From Armatimonadota bacterium (GTDB lineage Bacteria > Armatimonadota > JADLDR01): a stretch of DNA of 45,998 bases. Under the pieces are notes generated by a model, which saw nothing but the letters and a program-made list of their open reading frames with translations, had not been told where the DNA came from and searched no databases. The stretch's first letter is position 1; every line of letters starts with the position of its first letter. Both the position numbers and the translations under genes were made by a program. This document shows, in pieces, positions 1-9,219 of the stretch. The stretch is from NCBI GenBank assembly GCA_020846535.1, contig JADLDR010000151.1, positions 1-45,998 on the forward strand, given 5' to 3'.

Positions 1-854
1 ACCGGCACACACCCCCGCCCCATCGCCTCCAGCAGCGTCAGGGGCGTCCCCTCGAACTCCGAGGTCAGGATAAACACATCGTTTTGCTCGAAGGCCGCCA
101 GCACCTCCTTGTTCGGGCGCGCACCGAAGAGACGAACCGAAGCGCCCTGCTGAATGAGGGGCTGCAAAGCTCCGATAAACGCCTCCTGCTCCGGCCCGCT
201 GCCGATAATCGTCCACTGTGTCATCACCTGACGCTTCACAAGTTCGGCCATGATTTTCGGCAAATCCATGATGCGCTTCTGGTGCTGTATGATGCGTCCG
301 GCATAAATAATGCGAAGAGGCGATCCCTCATGATAAGGCCGTTTCCTATAGGCGCAAGGGATCGTAACTCCGTACGGAATGGTATACATCCTCGGGGCAA
401 AAGACGGATCGATCCGGGCGGTTTTTTCGGCAATAACTTTGCTGACGGCCACGATAGCGTTCCAGTATCGGCCAAGCCGGGCCGCGTGATCATAGTATAT
501 CGATTCGTCGCTGTGCAAAACGCCGACTATACCGACTCGTCGGGAAAGCCTGGGGCTGACGCAGGAATGCCGGTAGTCGTGATTCGGAATGTAGACACAG
601 GGAGCTTGCGACTCCAGATAATCCATGAATACTTTCCAGTGCCTCTCCCAGGTATCGTTTTCGACGACGGCCAGCCTCGAAAAAACGATATCTTCAGGCA
701 TCGGCAGCGGATTTTTGCTTTCAAGGTATGGCTGAGTCAGCAGAATTTCCGCAGAAACGGAACGGGCCAGCAAGCCCCGGGCCAGGTTCTCGCAAAAAAC
801 GGTTACCCCGCCGACATCCCACTTCGATGCGCTGATGATGACTTTATAATCCAT
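1..854 (-). CDS. GT4-type glycosyltransferase, 3' end cut by window edge
   Basis: Reading leftward from an ATG at 854, the frame stays open for 284 codons and runs off the window, so the C-terminus is missing. The N-terminal part has the glycosyltransferase-B look: an early glycine-rich SKWDVGGVTVFCENLARGL motif, a central linker ending in a VSKVIAEKTARI-type segment, and then the nucleotide-sugar-binding half with RIIYAGRIIQHQKR and FILTSEFEGTPLTLLEAMGRG. The last motif is the E-x7-E region typical of GT4 (glycosyl transferases group 1). The start lies 4 nt past the stop of the upstream gene at 858, so the two are almost certainly co-transcribed. It would add one sugar to the lipid-linked repeat on the cytoplasmic face. 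Donor and acceptor cannot be read from the sequence. Confidence 0.85.
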   Translation of the reverse strand, partial: MDYKVIISASKWDVGGVTVFCENLARGLLARSVSAEILLTQPYLESKNPLPMPEDIVFSRLAVVENDTWERHWKVFMDYLESQAPCVYIPNHDYRHSCVSPRLSRRVGIVGVLHSDESIYYDHAARLGRYWNAIVAVSKVIAEKTARIDPSFAPRMYTIPYGVTIPCAYRKRPYHEGSPLRIIYAGRIIQHQKRIMDLPKIMAELVKRQVMTQWTIIGSGPEQEAFIGALQPLIQQGASVRLFGARPNKEVLAAFEQNDVFILTSEFEGTPLTLLEAMGRGCVP

Positions 855-857
855 CTC

Positions 858-2042
858 TTATCTTCCGGCTATTTCTCGGATAATTTCGTAGAGCCGAGGA
901 GCGACGCGGTCGGCGGTATGCCTTTCCGAGACCTTCGCTACAGCCCGCTGGCCCAGGCTGTGGCGCAAGTTTTGGGAATCTGCAAGACGGATGATCTGAT
1001 CGGCCATGGCCTCGATATCCATGTAAGGCACAATGAAGCCGCAATCGTCTTCCACGAACTCCACGGCCCCTCCGGCACCGTCAAAACAAAGCACCGGCTT
1101 GCCCACCGAGGCGGCCTCCAGTACCACCAGAGGAAAGGAATCTTCCCTGGAGACCAGAGCGAAAATATCGCTTGCGAGAAAATAATCCAGCGGGTTCGGC
1201 AGGGAACCGGTAAACCGGACAAAACGGCTCAATCCCGACTTATGGATATCGTTTTGTATGCCGCCGAACTCCGGCCCTTCGGCTTTGCCCCCCACCCACA
1301 AAAAATAGACCTTTCCGGGCTGCTTTCGATGCGCTGTCCGAGCCAGATGCACGAACATCTCGGGAGCTTTCCACCAGTTGAGCGAACCGGCAGCCGCTAC
1401 CACGAGGGCCTCCGGCGGAATATCCAGTTTGGCCCGAATCCGATCTCTCGAATCGATCTGACAGGCCGGTTGCGGCGCAGACGATGGGACAAAGCCATAA
1501 ACGACACTGACCCGATTTTCCGGAATCCGATGGTTCTCTACCAGATTGTCCCTTACCGCGCAGGACACGGCGATATAGTGCCGAGAATATTTGCAGATCA
1601 GGTTAAAGTTTTTTTCGCCGACATAGCACCGGATGGAATGTTCCAGATCATGCACATGGGTGATCACCGGGCAGCCCGTATCTGCCAGAAACGCCAGCGT
1701 GTCGCTGTTGCTCACTGTGTTGGAATAGATCAGGTCGATTCGCTCGCGCTCAAGCCGCGCTTTCAAACCCATCCGGCGGAACCGTTTGTCGATCCGACCG
1801 AGGATTCCTTTTCGTTCCGACGCCCGGACCGGCTGTTGGTTCGCCTGTGGCCCCGGGCGCTTGTTCCAAAAAAGAACTGGCCCCAGAGCTTCGAAGTCAA
1901 GCGTCAAGTCGCCGCCATCGCGAAGAAGCGTTACGACTGAAGCATCGGTGTTCGCTTTCAGCCAGCGCATAAAGCTCAACAGGAGTATCGGTGCGCCTGT
2001 GCGCGAGGCTGCGTGTGAGATAAAAAGTATTTTCTCCGCCAA
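858..2042 (-). CDS. GT4 family glycosyltransferase
   Basis: A 394-residue GT-B glycosyltransferase. The N-terminus (ILFISHAASRTGAPILLLS) has the acceptor-side loop seen in many group 1 transferases. The C-terminal half has VVAAAGSLNWWKAPEMFVHLA, FTGSLPNPLDYFLASDIF and SREDSFPLVVLEAASVGKPV, which carries the E-x7-E donor-binding region. The start is a TTG at 2042: an in-frame TAA lies two codons upstream, so no longer version is possible, and a purine-rich AAGGGAAAAAG precedes it at a rather long distance. TTG starts recur in this window. It sits between a GT2 gene upstream and a second GT4 gene downstream, near the end of the EPS operon. It probably adds one residue of the exported glycan; specificity is unknown. 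Confidence 0.88.
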   Translation of the reverse strand: MAEKILFISHAASRTGAPILLLSFMRWLKANTDASVVTLLRDGGDLTLDFEALGPVLFWNKRPGPQANQQPVRASERKGILGRIDKRFRRMGLKARLERERIDLIYSNTVSNSDTLAFLADTGCPVITHVHDLEHSIRCYVGEKNFNLICKYSRHYIAVSCAVRDNLVENHRIPENRVSVVYGFVPSSAPQPACQIDSRDRIRAKLDIPPEALVVAAAGSLNWWKAPEMFVHLARTAHRKQPGKVYFLWVGGKAEGPEFGGIQNDIHKSGLSRFVRFTGSLPNPLDYFLASDIFALVSREDSFPLVVLEAASVGKPVLCFDGAGGAVEFVEDDCGFIVPYMDIEAMADQIIRLADSQNLRHSLGQRAVAKVSERHTADRVAPRLYEIIREIAGR

Positions 2043-2118
2043 CGATTATTCTTTTTCCCTTGAAGCATATGCAGTGCCCCACAGAACACCGCGTTTCCCA
2101 GGCGTAAGTCCCGCCCTA

Positions 2119-3045
2119 TTACACATCGGGATCGGCCCGATGACGGCGCACGATGCGGTAAAGAGAACGCAGGCGATGGACCAGCCTGTCCCCCAGAAAT
2201 ATATAAGCCAGTTCACGAATACCGTATCTAAAAAATGATGCCGGAGAATAACGAAGCACCTGAAGAGATTGGTTTCGGGCCATAACCATATCTTTGCGCG
2301 CCCGGGCCGAGCGGGCGAGCCGCAGGTGTGTGGCTATCCGGTCTGCAGGGCTGACCCACCGCATGGCCGGAAGGCTGCGGGCCAGCGTTTGCTCAGTGAC
2401 CAGGAGGATGCGTTCCATATGCTGATCGGTCAGGGATGCGCTGTGGCGGCGATAAAGATAAAGGTCTTTGTGCAGGGGCTGGAGCCGGAAGTCGACGGAA
2501 GCGCGCAGCCAGAAATCGTAATCTTCCGCCAGGAAGAGGTCCTCGGCATACCCCTTCAGTTTTTCATGAACCGCCCGTTTGTACAGGAAGCAGGCCCCGA
2601 CGCAATTGCGAGTCACCAGTTCCTCACGCGGGCCTACGCTGGAATATTTGACGAACTGCCCCTCATCATCGATATTGGTATAATCGGTGTAAAGGACATC
2701 GACTTCCGGATGGGCCTGAAGATAAGAGGACATCTCGGCCAGAGCGTCCGGCCTGAAGCAGTTGTCATCGGATGTCCAGGTGAAATAATCGCCTCGTGCC
2801 TGCGCGAACCCGATATTCAAAGAGGCAGGCAATTTCCGGTTGGGCGAATTGCGGATCGTTCTGATGCGGCTCTCGCGGCCTGCGTAGCGGGCTATGATCG
2901 CAGGCGTATCGTCAGATGAAGCGTCGTCTACGATGATCAGCTCCCAGTTCGAGTATGTCTGAGCCAGGCAGCTTTCGATAGCCTGCTCGATATAACGGCT
3001 CCCGTTATAGGTCGGCAGCACTATCGAAACCAGCGGAGTCTTCAT
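2119..3045 (-). CDS. GT2 family glycosyltransferase
   Basis: A 308-residue GT-A transferase. It opens with PLVSIVLPTYNGSRYIEQAI, the classic GT2 nucleotide-binding start, followed by IIVDDASSDDT and an FTWTSDDNC segment in the DXD position. LAEDYDFWLRA near residue 180 is the acceptor/catalytic ED motif. I placed the start at the ATG at 3045 because GGAGAGG lies just upstream and the protein then begins at the family's normal N-terminus. The same frame continues open for 124 codons further upstream, but that stretch reads as a GC-rich shadow of the neighbouring gene. It lacks the long transmembrane tail of processive synthases, so it is likely a soluble or peripheral enzyme adding a single sugar in EPS assembly. 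Confidence 0.9.
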   Translation of the reverse strand: MKTPLVSIVLPTYNGSRYIEQAIESCLAQTYSNWELIIVDDASSDDTPAIIARYAGRESRIRTIRNSPNRKLPASLNIGFAQARGDYFTWTSDDNCFRPDALAEMSSYLQAHPEVDVLYTDYTNIDDEGQFVKYSSVGPREELVTRNCVGACFLYKRAVHEKLKGYAEDLFLAEDYDFWLRASVDFRLQPLHKDLYLYRRHSASLTDQHMERILLVTEQTLARSLPAMRWVSPADRIATHLRLARSARARKDMVMARNQSLQVLRYSPASFFRYGIRELAYIFLGDRLVHRLRSLYRIVRRHRADPDV

Positions 3046-3086
3046 ATAATACGCCTCTCCTGAGCATGCATCTCCCGCGCAGGACG

Positions 3087-5342
3087 TCAGGCTTTGACGC
3101 CTCGGGTCACCAGCATATAGCCCTGGTTGCAATCCAGCAGGTGGGCCTCGGCGTGCGCCTCCATCCAGTCGGTCAGGATTTTTCGCAGCGGGTGGTTCTG
3201 GGGCAAAAACTGGAGGGCATGCCTTGCGCCCGGCGATTTCTCCTCCACCACCTTCAGCCCGGCGGCCTCGAAATCGTCCCGCAGGGAATGGATCGGCTTC
3301 TCCAGCCCGTAGGGCCAGGTTCCGGTCTCCTCGGCAATCGCCATGCCGATCCGGTAGGCCAGGCTTGCCGCATTCGCCACCATGATGATCACCTGCCCGG
3401 ACGAAACCCGGGCGCACTCGCGGATGATCCCGCGCCGTTCCTCGTCGGTCAGGCGGTCCAGCAGCCCCGAACTCCAGGCGCAGTCGAATTCCCCGTCCTC
3501 GAAGGGGAGGGGCCGGGTGGCGTCCCCGCAGACCGATTGAACGCTTACCCCGATCTCCTCGGCGCAGCGGTGCGTGAACTCGATATTTCCCTCGCTGATG
3601 TCCAGGATCGTCACCTTTCGGCCTGTCTGAGCCAGGAAGAGAGACATCTCCCCTGTCCCGCTCCCGACTTCCAGCAGCTTATCCCCCGGCCTGGTGGCGA
3701 GGATCACCTCCTGCCCCCAGGGGTACACCTGGTTCTGCCGGAGGCGCTTCACAATAGGCTTCATCACCTCCGGCCTGATCAGCACCTCGTTCCAACTGGA
3801 GCCGCTGAGGGCGGAGCGTTTGATCCCGCTGAAAACCTTCTCTCCCTCTCCCGATTCCTCCACCTGAATCCGGTCGCATCCGCGCTGAAGCGGCTGGCGA
3901 ACCGCCGCTTCCCCGGACGGGCATTCCCACGGCAGGCCGCACGGCCCGTCCTTGTGGAATACCAGCACCCGCCCGCCGACCCGCGCCGCCCGGGTTATCT
4001 CCCCGATAACGGCATCCAGGTTGGCCGCGAAGCGGGCGGGCAGAACGGCGTAAACCACATCGAAGCTGTTGTCCGGAAAGGCCATGCGCTCCGGAGCGCC
4101 CTGCCGGATATCCGGGCCTCCGGCTGGCAGGCTTTCCATCGGTAACAGCGACAGGCCCGCGCATTCCAAGTCGGAGCCGCCCCGTTGGATCGCTTGCAGC
4201 AGAGACGGCGCGAAACAGCCGACCTCCAGAACCCTGGAACCCGGCTCCAGCCCGGCGAGGACAGCCTGCGCCCGCGCCTCGTCTTCCGCGGATGGCAGGG
4301 TATGCCGGTTGCGCTCCCAGAAATTTTCCATGCGCCAGAGGTGGGCGTCCAGGTAGAACTTGGCCGACCAGGGCAGTTCCACGGCAGGATGGTAGCCCGC
4401 CTCCGGGCCGTAGCTTCCCAGAAAGCCACCGCTGCGCTGCTGGTGAGCCTCCAGCCACGCCAGCGCCCGGTCGGCAGGCCCGGGCTGGCCCGTTTTATAC
4501 CAGCACAGGGCCAACTGCGCCAGGCCGGGCGAGCAGACCCAGCCTGCTCCTTCCATCCCCGGCACGGAGCCGTCCTCCGCCTGGGTCTTCCGGAGCGTCT
4601 CCAGCACCGGCGCGGCCAGGTCGCTTCGGCCCAGATCGATCAACGCCTCCAGTTCGTAGGCCAGGAAATGGGTCAGGGTAGCCGGTTGAAGCGCGTCCGG
4701 CTGCCTGGCGTAATGCTCGATGCACCGCTCCGCCGCCTCCCGATAGCGAGGCTCGCCGAAGGCTTCGGCAGCCTGCGCCAGCGGGGGAAGCGCATAGAGA
4801 TGGACGCTTTCAGGCACTTTGTAAACTTTGTTTTCCACCTCCGCCGGATACCGCTTCCCGAAACCCCCTCTGCCCCCGTCCTCCATTTGGGCGCACAGGT
4901 AATCCGCCGCCCTCCGGGCCGCCTCTCGCGCCTGAGGCATCAAATCGCTGCCGGCCAGCAGTCCCCGGAGCGCCTGACCGGTGTCGAAAATGTAAGGGTC
5001 GCCCTCCGGGCTGGTGTGGGAGCCGTCGGCCCGCTGGATGCAGAGGATCCACCGGAGGAACCGACCCGCCAGCGCCTTCTCCCCGTAACGGAGGAGGGTC
5101 GGGATGAGATAGCCCGTCACTTCCGGGTAGGCGTCCTGCCGGGTGGAATGGACTCGGACTCCTCCCGCCGGATGTTCCTGGGAGGCCAGCCACCGCAGCG
5201 CCCGGACAGGCGGAACCTCCGGCGGGAGGGGCGGCTCAGCTGATTGGGGCTTGCCGCTTCCTGCGCCGTCCAGCCCCAACTGCCGGAACCCCTTCCGGAG
5301 CGCTCTTTTGACCAGCTTTCCCAGCGGGACCTCTCGCGACAT
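3087..5342 (-). CDS. Three-domain protein: alpha/alpha-toroid domain plus two SAM methyltransferase domains
   Basis: A 751-residue protein. Residues about 45-330 form repeated helical-hairpin units (ALRWLASQEH, GYLIPTLLRYGEKALAGRFL, WILCIQRADGSH, LEAHQQRSGGFLGSYG) resembling the alpha/alpha toroid of terpene-cyclase and six-hairpin folds. Residues about 365-490 are a methyltransferase-like Rossmann domain whose motif I is degenerate (LEVGCFAPS instead of a GxGxG loop). Residues about 545-745 are a second methyltransferase with an intact motif I (LLEVGSGTGEMSLFLA), an acidic strand end (VTILDIS) and GDATRPLPFEDGEFDCAW as the motif II region. One active and one possibly inactive methyltransferase domain is my reading. 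In Wzm/Wzt systems a methyltransferase can cap the growing chain; that role is an inference here. The ATG at 5342 begins a basic N-terminus. Confidence 0.8.
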   Translation of the reverse strand: MSREVPLGKLVKRALRKGFRQLGLDGAGSGKPQSAEPPLPPEVPPVRALRWLASQEHPAGGVRVHSTRQDAYPEVTGYLIPTLLRYGEKALAGRFLRWILCIQRADGSHTSPEGDPYIFDTGQALRGLLAGSDLMPQAREAARRAADYLCAQMEDGGRGGFGKRYPAEVENKVYKVPESVHLYALPPLAQAAEAFGEPRYREAAERCIEHYARQPDALQPATLTHFLAYELEALIDLGRSDLAAPVLETLRKTQAEDGSVPGMEGAGWVCSPGLAQLALCWYKTGQPGPADRALAWLEAHQQRSGGFLGSYGPEAGYHPAVELPWSAKFYLDAHLWRMENFWERNRHTLPSAEDEARAQAVLAGLEPGSRVLEVGCFAPSLLQAIQRGGSDLECAGLSLLPMESLPAGGPDIRQGAPERMAFPDNSFDVVYAVLPARFAANLDAVIGEITRAARVGGRVLVFHKDGPCGLPWECPSGEAAVRQPLQRGCDRIQVEESGEGEKVFSGIKRSALSGSSWNEVLIRPEVMKPIVKRLRQNQVYPWGQEVILATRPGDKLLEVGSGTGEMSLFLAQTGRKVTILDISEGNIEFTHRCAEEIGVSVQSVCGDATRPLPFEDGEFDCAWSSGLLDRLTDEERRGIIRECARVSSGQVIIMVANAASLAYRIGMAIAEETGTWPYGLEKPIHSLRDDFEAAGLKVVEEKSPGARHALQFLPQNHPLRKILTDWMEAHAEAHLLDCNQGYMLVTRGVKA

Positions 5343-5377
5343 GATACCTCCCTCTTCCGAGAAATCGATCCGACCGA

Positions 5378-7789
5378 CTATTGTCTTGCCTGCGCCACCG
5401 GCGTGCCCGACTGCGGCCGGGTGCCGGTTTTCAATTGTTCATAGTAGCGGGCCACCTTACGCACTGCCGCCGCCGCAGCCTCCGCATGTGCGATGCGGGC
5501 GTGGTTGCTCCAGATAATCAGGACCTGCCGGTTCTGGAATTCGGCGAAGCCCGGGTAATCTTCACCCTTCGGCGGCGTGTAGGGGAAGGCGCTGAAGGGA
5601 AAATGGCTGTCTCCGAAGGTGTTTTGCTCCTTCAGCGCCGGGTATTCGAAAACCAGGCTGGGAAGGTACTGGCGGCGGACCGGGACGCCTTCCACCCTCA
5701 GAACGTTGCAGAACTCCTCCGTACCGACCCCGAAGCGGCCCTCATCGATGGCGAAGGTGAAGATCCACCAGGAGCTGACGGCTCCCTGGGGATCGTCAGG
5801 CGTTTCGATGCCGTCGATTTGACGTAGCAGGCGGCGCAGGTGTTCCGCGCTCTCCCGGCGGCCTTGCAGCAGGCCGGGCAGTTTCGCAAGCTGCGCCCTC
5901 GCCACCGCCGCCTGTAGTTCGGTCATCCGGTAGTTCATCCCGAAGAAAAGATGGGTGCGGGTCCCGTGCGCCCGGTCCCACCCCTTGTCGGCGAATAGGG
6001 CGGCCCTTTCGGCCAGGTCGGGGCGGTTGACCAGAGTGATCCCGCCGTCCCCGCAGGTGATCTGCTTGGACTGCTGTAAGCTCAGACACCCGAAGTCGCC
6101 GAATGTGCCCACCTTTCGGCCCTTATATTCGGCGAAGTGCGCCTGGCAACAGTCCTCGATGAGCGCGATCTTTTTGTCTTCGAGCAGGGCGCAGATCGGA
6201 TCCAGGTCCGCAGGCCGCCCGAAGAGATGCACCAGGATCACCGCTTTGGTGCGCGGGGTGATCTGCCGGGCGATGCTCTCGGCGGTGATGCTGCCTGTTA
6301 TGGGGTCGACATCGGCAAAGACGGGAATGCAGTTGCAGGCCAGAATAGGGATAATCGATCCCATATCGGTGATCGGGGTGGTAACCACCTCATCGCCCGG
6401 GTTCAGGTTCAGCGCGCCGAGAGCGATATGGATGGCCGCCGTGCCGGAGGTGGAGGCCACCGCCGAATGGCTGCCGTAAGCCTCGGCAAACTCCCTTTCC
6501 AGAGCAGGGGTCTCCTTGCCATCGGTGCAGTTCATATATTTGCTCTGAATGACCCGCTTCAAGTTTTTGAGTTCCTCTTCCCCGACGCAGGCCGCATTGT
6601 TGAACCATTCCATAGCGGCCCGTGGCCCGCCGTCGATAGCCAGCGGTTCCGGGGATGCGCCGGGCATCATGGCCGGGGGCGGCGGCCCGAACGCGCCGTC
6701 CGAAGGCCGGGCAGGAGCCTGATCCGGAAATAGGTCGCGAATGACTTCTCCCCGGTTCATCAGGGGCAGATTCACCGGCTCCCCCAGCCTGCTGGACTCG
6801 TAGCAGGACAGGACGAGTTCGACCGCCCTTGCCGAAGGTTCGAAGACCGCCGGGTAGCCGGCCTGCTGGCCCTTCACCCACCGCACAAAATCCCCGAACT
6901 GCTTGGTCCGGCAGTCAGGCCCCAGCGGCTGGGCGGCCAGCTCCTGCGCCGGCCCTCCAGCCTCCAGTGCTGACGGGCCGACTTCCACCCATCCCTGGCT
7001 GCCTTCCACGCGGATCGCGAAAAAGCCCGGCGACTGATCGCCTGTCCGGAACTCGCACCGCAGCCCGCCTTCGAAAAGGATCTCGCCCGAAGCCCCGTCT
7101 TCGGCAGGGATATCCTGGTAAAAACGCCCCTGGCTTCGCTCGCAGCGGCAGGCCACCCGCCGGATCGCCGGGTCCCCCAGGATGAAACGAACCGAATCTA
7201 TCAGATGGGGGCCGTTGTCGAAAAGGCTGCCGACCACATGGCCGGTCACGCTCCGGATTTCCCCGAGTGCGCCCGATTTCACGATCTCAGCGGCCCGGAT
7301 GTAGCGCGGGTGAAAGCGGTAGTGGTGGCCGACCGCGAATTTCAGATTTTTCTTATCGACCGCCTCGCGGATCTGATCGATCTCGGACATCCGGAGGGCC
7401 AGTGGCTTTTCGCACAGGATGGCCGGAATCTCCGCGGCCACGGCATCGGCGATAATCTCCGCATGGCTCTGCGGCCAGGTGCAGACGCTCACGATATCGG
7501 GCCGGATGTCCCGAAACATCTGGCGGTGGTCCCGGAAGGTGCGAACCTCGCGCCACTGGGCCGCCGCCTTTGCCAGGGCAGGAAGATAGATATCGCTGAC
7601 AGCCACCACCCGGGCCAGCCCGGTGCGCTGAAACCCATCCATATGGGTCGATGCGATCTGACCGCACCCCACCACCACCACTTTGAGCGGCGGCGGTGGG
7701 GGCGGAGTCATCCGGCGGACCACCGATTGCTTGAGCCTGAAAGCCCTCCGCCGTATCGCTTTCGCGCCGCGCTGGAAAAAGGATGCCAT
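5378..7789 (-). CDS. Gfo/Idh/MocA dehydrogenase fused to DegT/DnrJ/EryC1/StrS aminotransferase
   Basis: An 803-residue two-enzyme fusion. Residues about 34-370 are a Gfo/Idh/MocA NAD(P)-dependent sugar oxidoreductase: LKVVVVGCGQIASTHMDG is the dinucleotide fold and CEKPLAL near residue 125 is the family EKP motif. Residues about 392-790 are a PLP aminotransferase of the DegT family: STSGTAAIHIALGAL binds PLP phosphate and LSLQQSKQITCGDGGI carries the Schiff-base lysine near residue 573. Such a pair normally makes a 3-keto and then a 3-amino sugar nucleotide, as WbpB/WbpE do with two separate proteins. I chose the ATG at 7789 because AGGAGG sits a few bases upstream. The N-terminus is basic and is followed by a run of six prolines. 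No matching sugar N-acetyltransferase is seen in the window. Confidence 0.88.
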   Translation of the reverse strand: MASFFQRGAKAIRRRAFRLKQSVVRRMTPPPPPPLKVVVVGCGQIASTHMDGFQRTGLARVVAVSDIYLPALAKAAAQWREVRTFRDHRQMFRDIRPDIVSVCTWPQSHAEIIADAVAAEIPAILCEKPLALRMSEIDQIREAVDKKNLKFAVGHHYRFHPRYIRAAEIVKSGALGEIRSVTGHVVGSLFDNGPHLIDSVRFILGDPAIRRVACRCERSQGRFYQDIPAEDGASGEILFEGGLRCEFRTGDQSPGFFAIRVEGSQGWVEVGPSALEAGGPAQELAAQPLGPDCRTKQFGDFVRWVKGQQAGYPAVFEPSARAVELVLSCYESSRLGEPVNLPLMNRGEVIRDLFPDQAPARPSDGAFGPPPPAMMPGASPEPLAIDGGPRAAMEWFNNAACVGEEELKNLKRVIQSKYMNCTDGKETPALEREFAEAYGSHSAVASTSGTAAIHIALGALNLNPGDEVVTTPITDMGSIIPILACNCIPVFADVDPITGSITAESIARQITPRTKAVILVHLFGRPADLDPICALLEDKKIALIEDCCQAHFAEYKGRKVGTFGDFGCLSLQQSKQITCGDGGITLVNRPDLAERAALFADKGWDRAHGTRTHLFFGMNYRMTELQAAVARAQLAKLPGLLQGRRESAEHLRRLLRQIDGIETPDDPQGAVSSWWIFTFAIDEGRFGVGTEEFCNVLRVEGVPVRRQYLPSLVFEYPALKEQNTFGDSHFPFSAFPYTPPKGEDYPGFAEFQNRQVLIIWSNHARIAHAEAAAAAVRKVARYYEQLKTGTRPQSGTPVAQARQ

Positions 7790-7857
7790 AAAATCCTCCT
7801 GTGCCTGGATCATTATTCCATGTTTTCTATCCGGCCAACCGATGAGAAACAATGCGG

Positions 7858-7989
7858 TCTAAAAAGCACCCCCTGGCCTCCCACTTTGCTAAGGGGGGGC
7901 TGAGGGCGTGTGGGATCTTGGTACTCGCTCAAAGTCTCCCAAGGCCGCTCCCCTCGCCGAAGCCCGGCGGGGGGCCGAGGGGCGGCTCT
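7858..7989. repeat. Dispersed GC-rich palindromic repeat, copy A
   Basis: About 130 bp between the stop of the GT4 gene at 7990 and the start of the fusion gene at 7789. It has two C-run/G-run hairpins separated by a less structured middle, and the same layout recurs at 10673-10802 and 40928-41055. The conserved features are an AAAGCACCCCC-like left end, a GGGGGGCTGAG segment, a CCGAAGCCC loop and a GGGGCGG right end. The copy stops at the neighbouring stop codon and lies between two same-direction EPS genes. It encodes no protein that I can recognise. Confidence 0.75.
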
Positions 7990-9198
7990 TCACAGCAACC
8001 GCCTTTTGACGGCACGGGCAATCCGCCGGAGGGAGAGTTTTCGGGCCAAGGGGCGGCAGGTCCGGCTCCATCTGGCTTTTGCGCCTTCCATCGTTTCACC
8101 GGCTCGCCATCCGGCAATCTCCAACCTTCTGCCGAAAGGCAATCGGCCCAGGCTCAGGGCCTCCCGGTAGAGGGCGGCTTCCATCTCATCCACCACCGAT
8201 ACGTCGAACTGCCGGGCCATCTGCACAGCCCCGGCAGAGAGCGCGTTCCGGTAGGGTTTGTCCTCGCAGATTTTGCGGATGGCGGCGGCCAGGCTTTGCG
8301 GGTTCTCGTAGTCTTTCACCAGACAGGCGCTTTCATCGCGCCTGAGAAATTCGTTCATAGGGGCGATGTCGGAGGTGACTATCGGAGCGCCGCAGGCGGC
8401 AGCCTCGATGAAGATGATGCCGAACCCTTCCCACCGGCTGGGAACGCAGAGGCAGTCCGCCCAGGAATACCAGAGGGGCAATTCGGCGTTCTTGACCGCA
8501 TCGATCCAGACGCAGCGGTCGCTGACGCCCACCTCCTCTGACAGAGCGATATAGGGCGCATTGTCCCCCAGCCCGACAAAAATGCAGGCATAATCGGGCG
8601 GAAGGAGCGCCAGGGCGCGGATGAGGGTATCGGCGTTCTTCTGGTCGGTCCGGCGTCCGATATGGAGGATATGTCTGCCCGGCGGGAAGCGCGAGGCGAC
8701 CGGTTCCAAAAGGGCCCGGTCCCGTATGGGGCGGAAGGCATTCGTATCGACCCGGTTGGGCAGGATGCGGATGCGCTCGGGAGAGGTTCCGATCTCCTCC
8801 ACCTTGCGAGCCACCACTTTGGACATGCAGATCACCATATCGGCGTAGAGTACCGACCGGTGCAGGAGATCGGGATTGGTGTCATGGACGCTGACCAGGA
8901 CCGGCACGCCCGGCAGCCGGTTGCGGCACACCAGGTCCGCAGGCCAGAAGCCTCCGTACGCCCGCACCACATCCGGCTTCAATGCTTTCAGCTTTCCCTT
9001 AAACTCCCGGTCGGCGGCCCCGATAAAGCGGATGCCCTGCACCGTCCGCTCCCCGCTCTCCTTGGGGCTTAATGCATACACTTCCTCGAAGAGCCCCTGC
9101 GGGTTGAAGTAGCGCCCCAGCCAGTCATAACCCGCTTTCTCATAGGTGGCTATCGAATCGGTCGGCACGACCACCAGCCGCTTGCCCACGCCGCTCAC
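7990..9198 (-). CDS. GT4 family glycosyltransferase
   Basis: A 402-residue GT-B enzyme. The N-terminal domain (RLVVVPTDSIATYEKAGYDW) is less typical than in the other GT4 genes, but the C-terminal donor half is clear: RILPNRVDTNAFRP, HILHIGRRTDQKNADTLIRA, CIFVGLGDNAPYIAL and SRWEGFGIIFIEAAACGAPI, the E-x7-E region. The C-terminal 60 residues are strongly basic (KARWSRTCRPLARKLSLRRI), which suggests peripheral association with the membrane. It follows wzt by 21 nt and precedes a palindromic repeat and the dehydrogenase/aminotransferase fusion, inside the EPS operon. The sugar it transfers is unknown. Confidence 0.88.
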   Translation of the reverse strand: MSGVGKRLVVVPTDSIATYEKAGYDWLGRYFNPQGLFEEVYALSPKESGERTVQGIRFIGAADREFKGKLKALKPDVVRAYGGFWPADLVCRNRLPGVPVLVSVHDTNPDLLHRSVLYADMVICMSKVVARKVEEIGTSPERIRILPNRVDTNAFRPIRDRALLEPVASRFPPGRHILHIGRRTDQKNADTLIRALALLPPDYACIFVGLGDNAPYIALSEEVGVSDRCVWIDAVKNAELPLWYSWADCLCVPSRWEGFGIIFIEAAACGAPIVTSDIAPMNEFLRRDESACLVKDYENPQSLAAAIRKICEDKPYRNALSAGAVQMARQFDVSVVDEMEAALYREALSLGRLPFGRRLEIAGWRAGETMEGAKARWSRTCRPLARKLSLRRIARAVKRRLL

Positions 9199-9219
9199 AC
9201 CTTTCTCCCGTCCGTCCTC

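Noticed and set aside
84..1940. A long plus-strand open frame (618 codons) opposite the first two glycosyltransferases.
   Set aside because: It is antisense to two genes with clear GT4 motifs and shows no domain of its own; long antisense frames are usual in GC-rich DNA.
3066..5243. Long plus-strand frames opposite the toroid-methyltransferase gene.
   Set aside because: Their protein is Pro/Arg/Gln-rich and low in complexity, while the minus strand has conserved motifs and a start codon.
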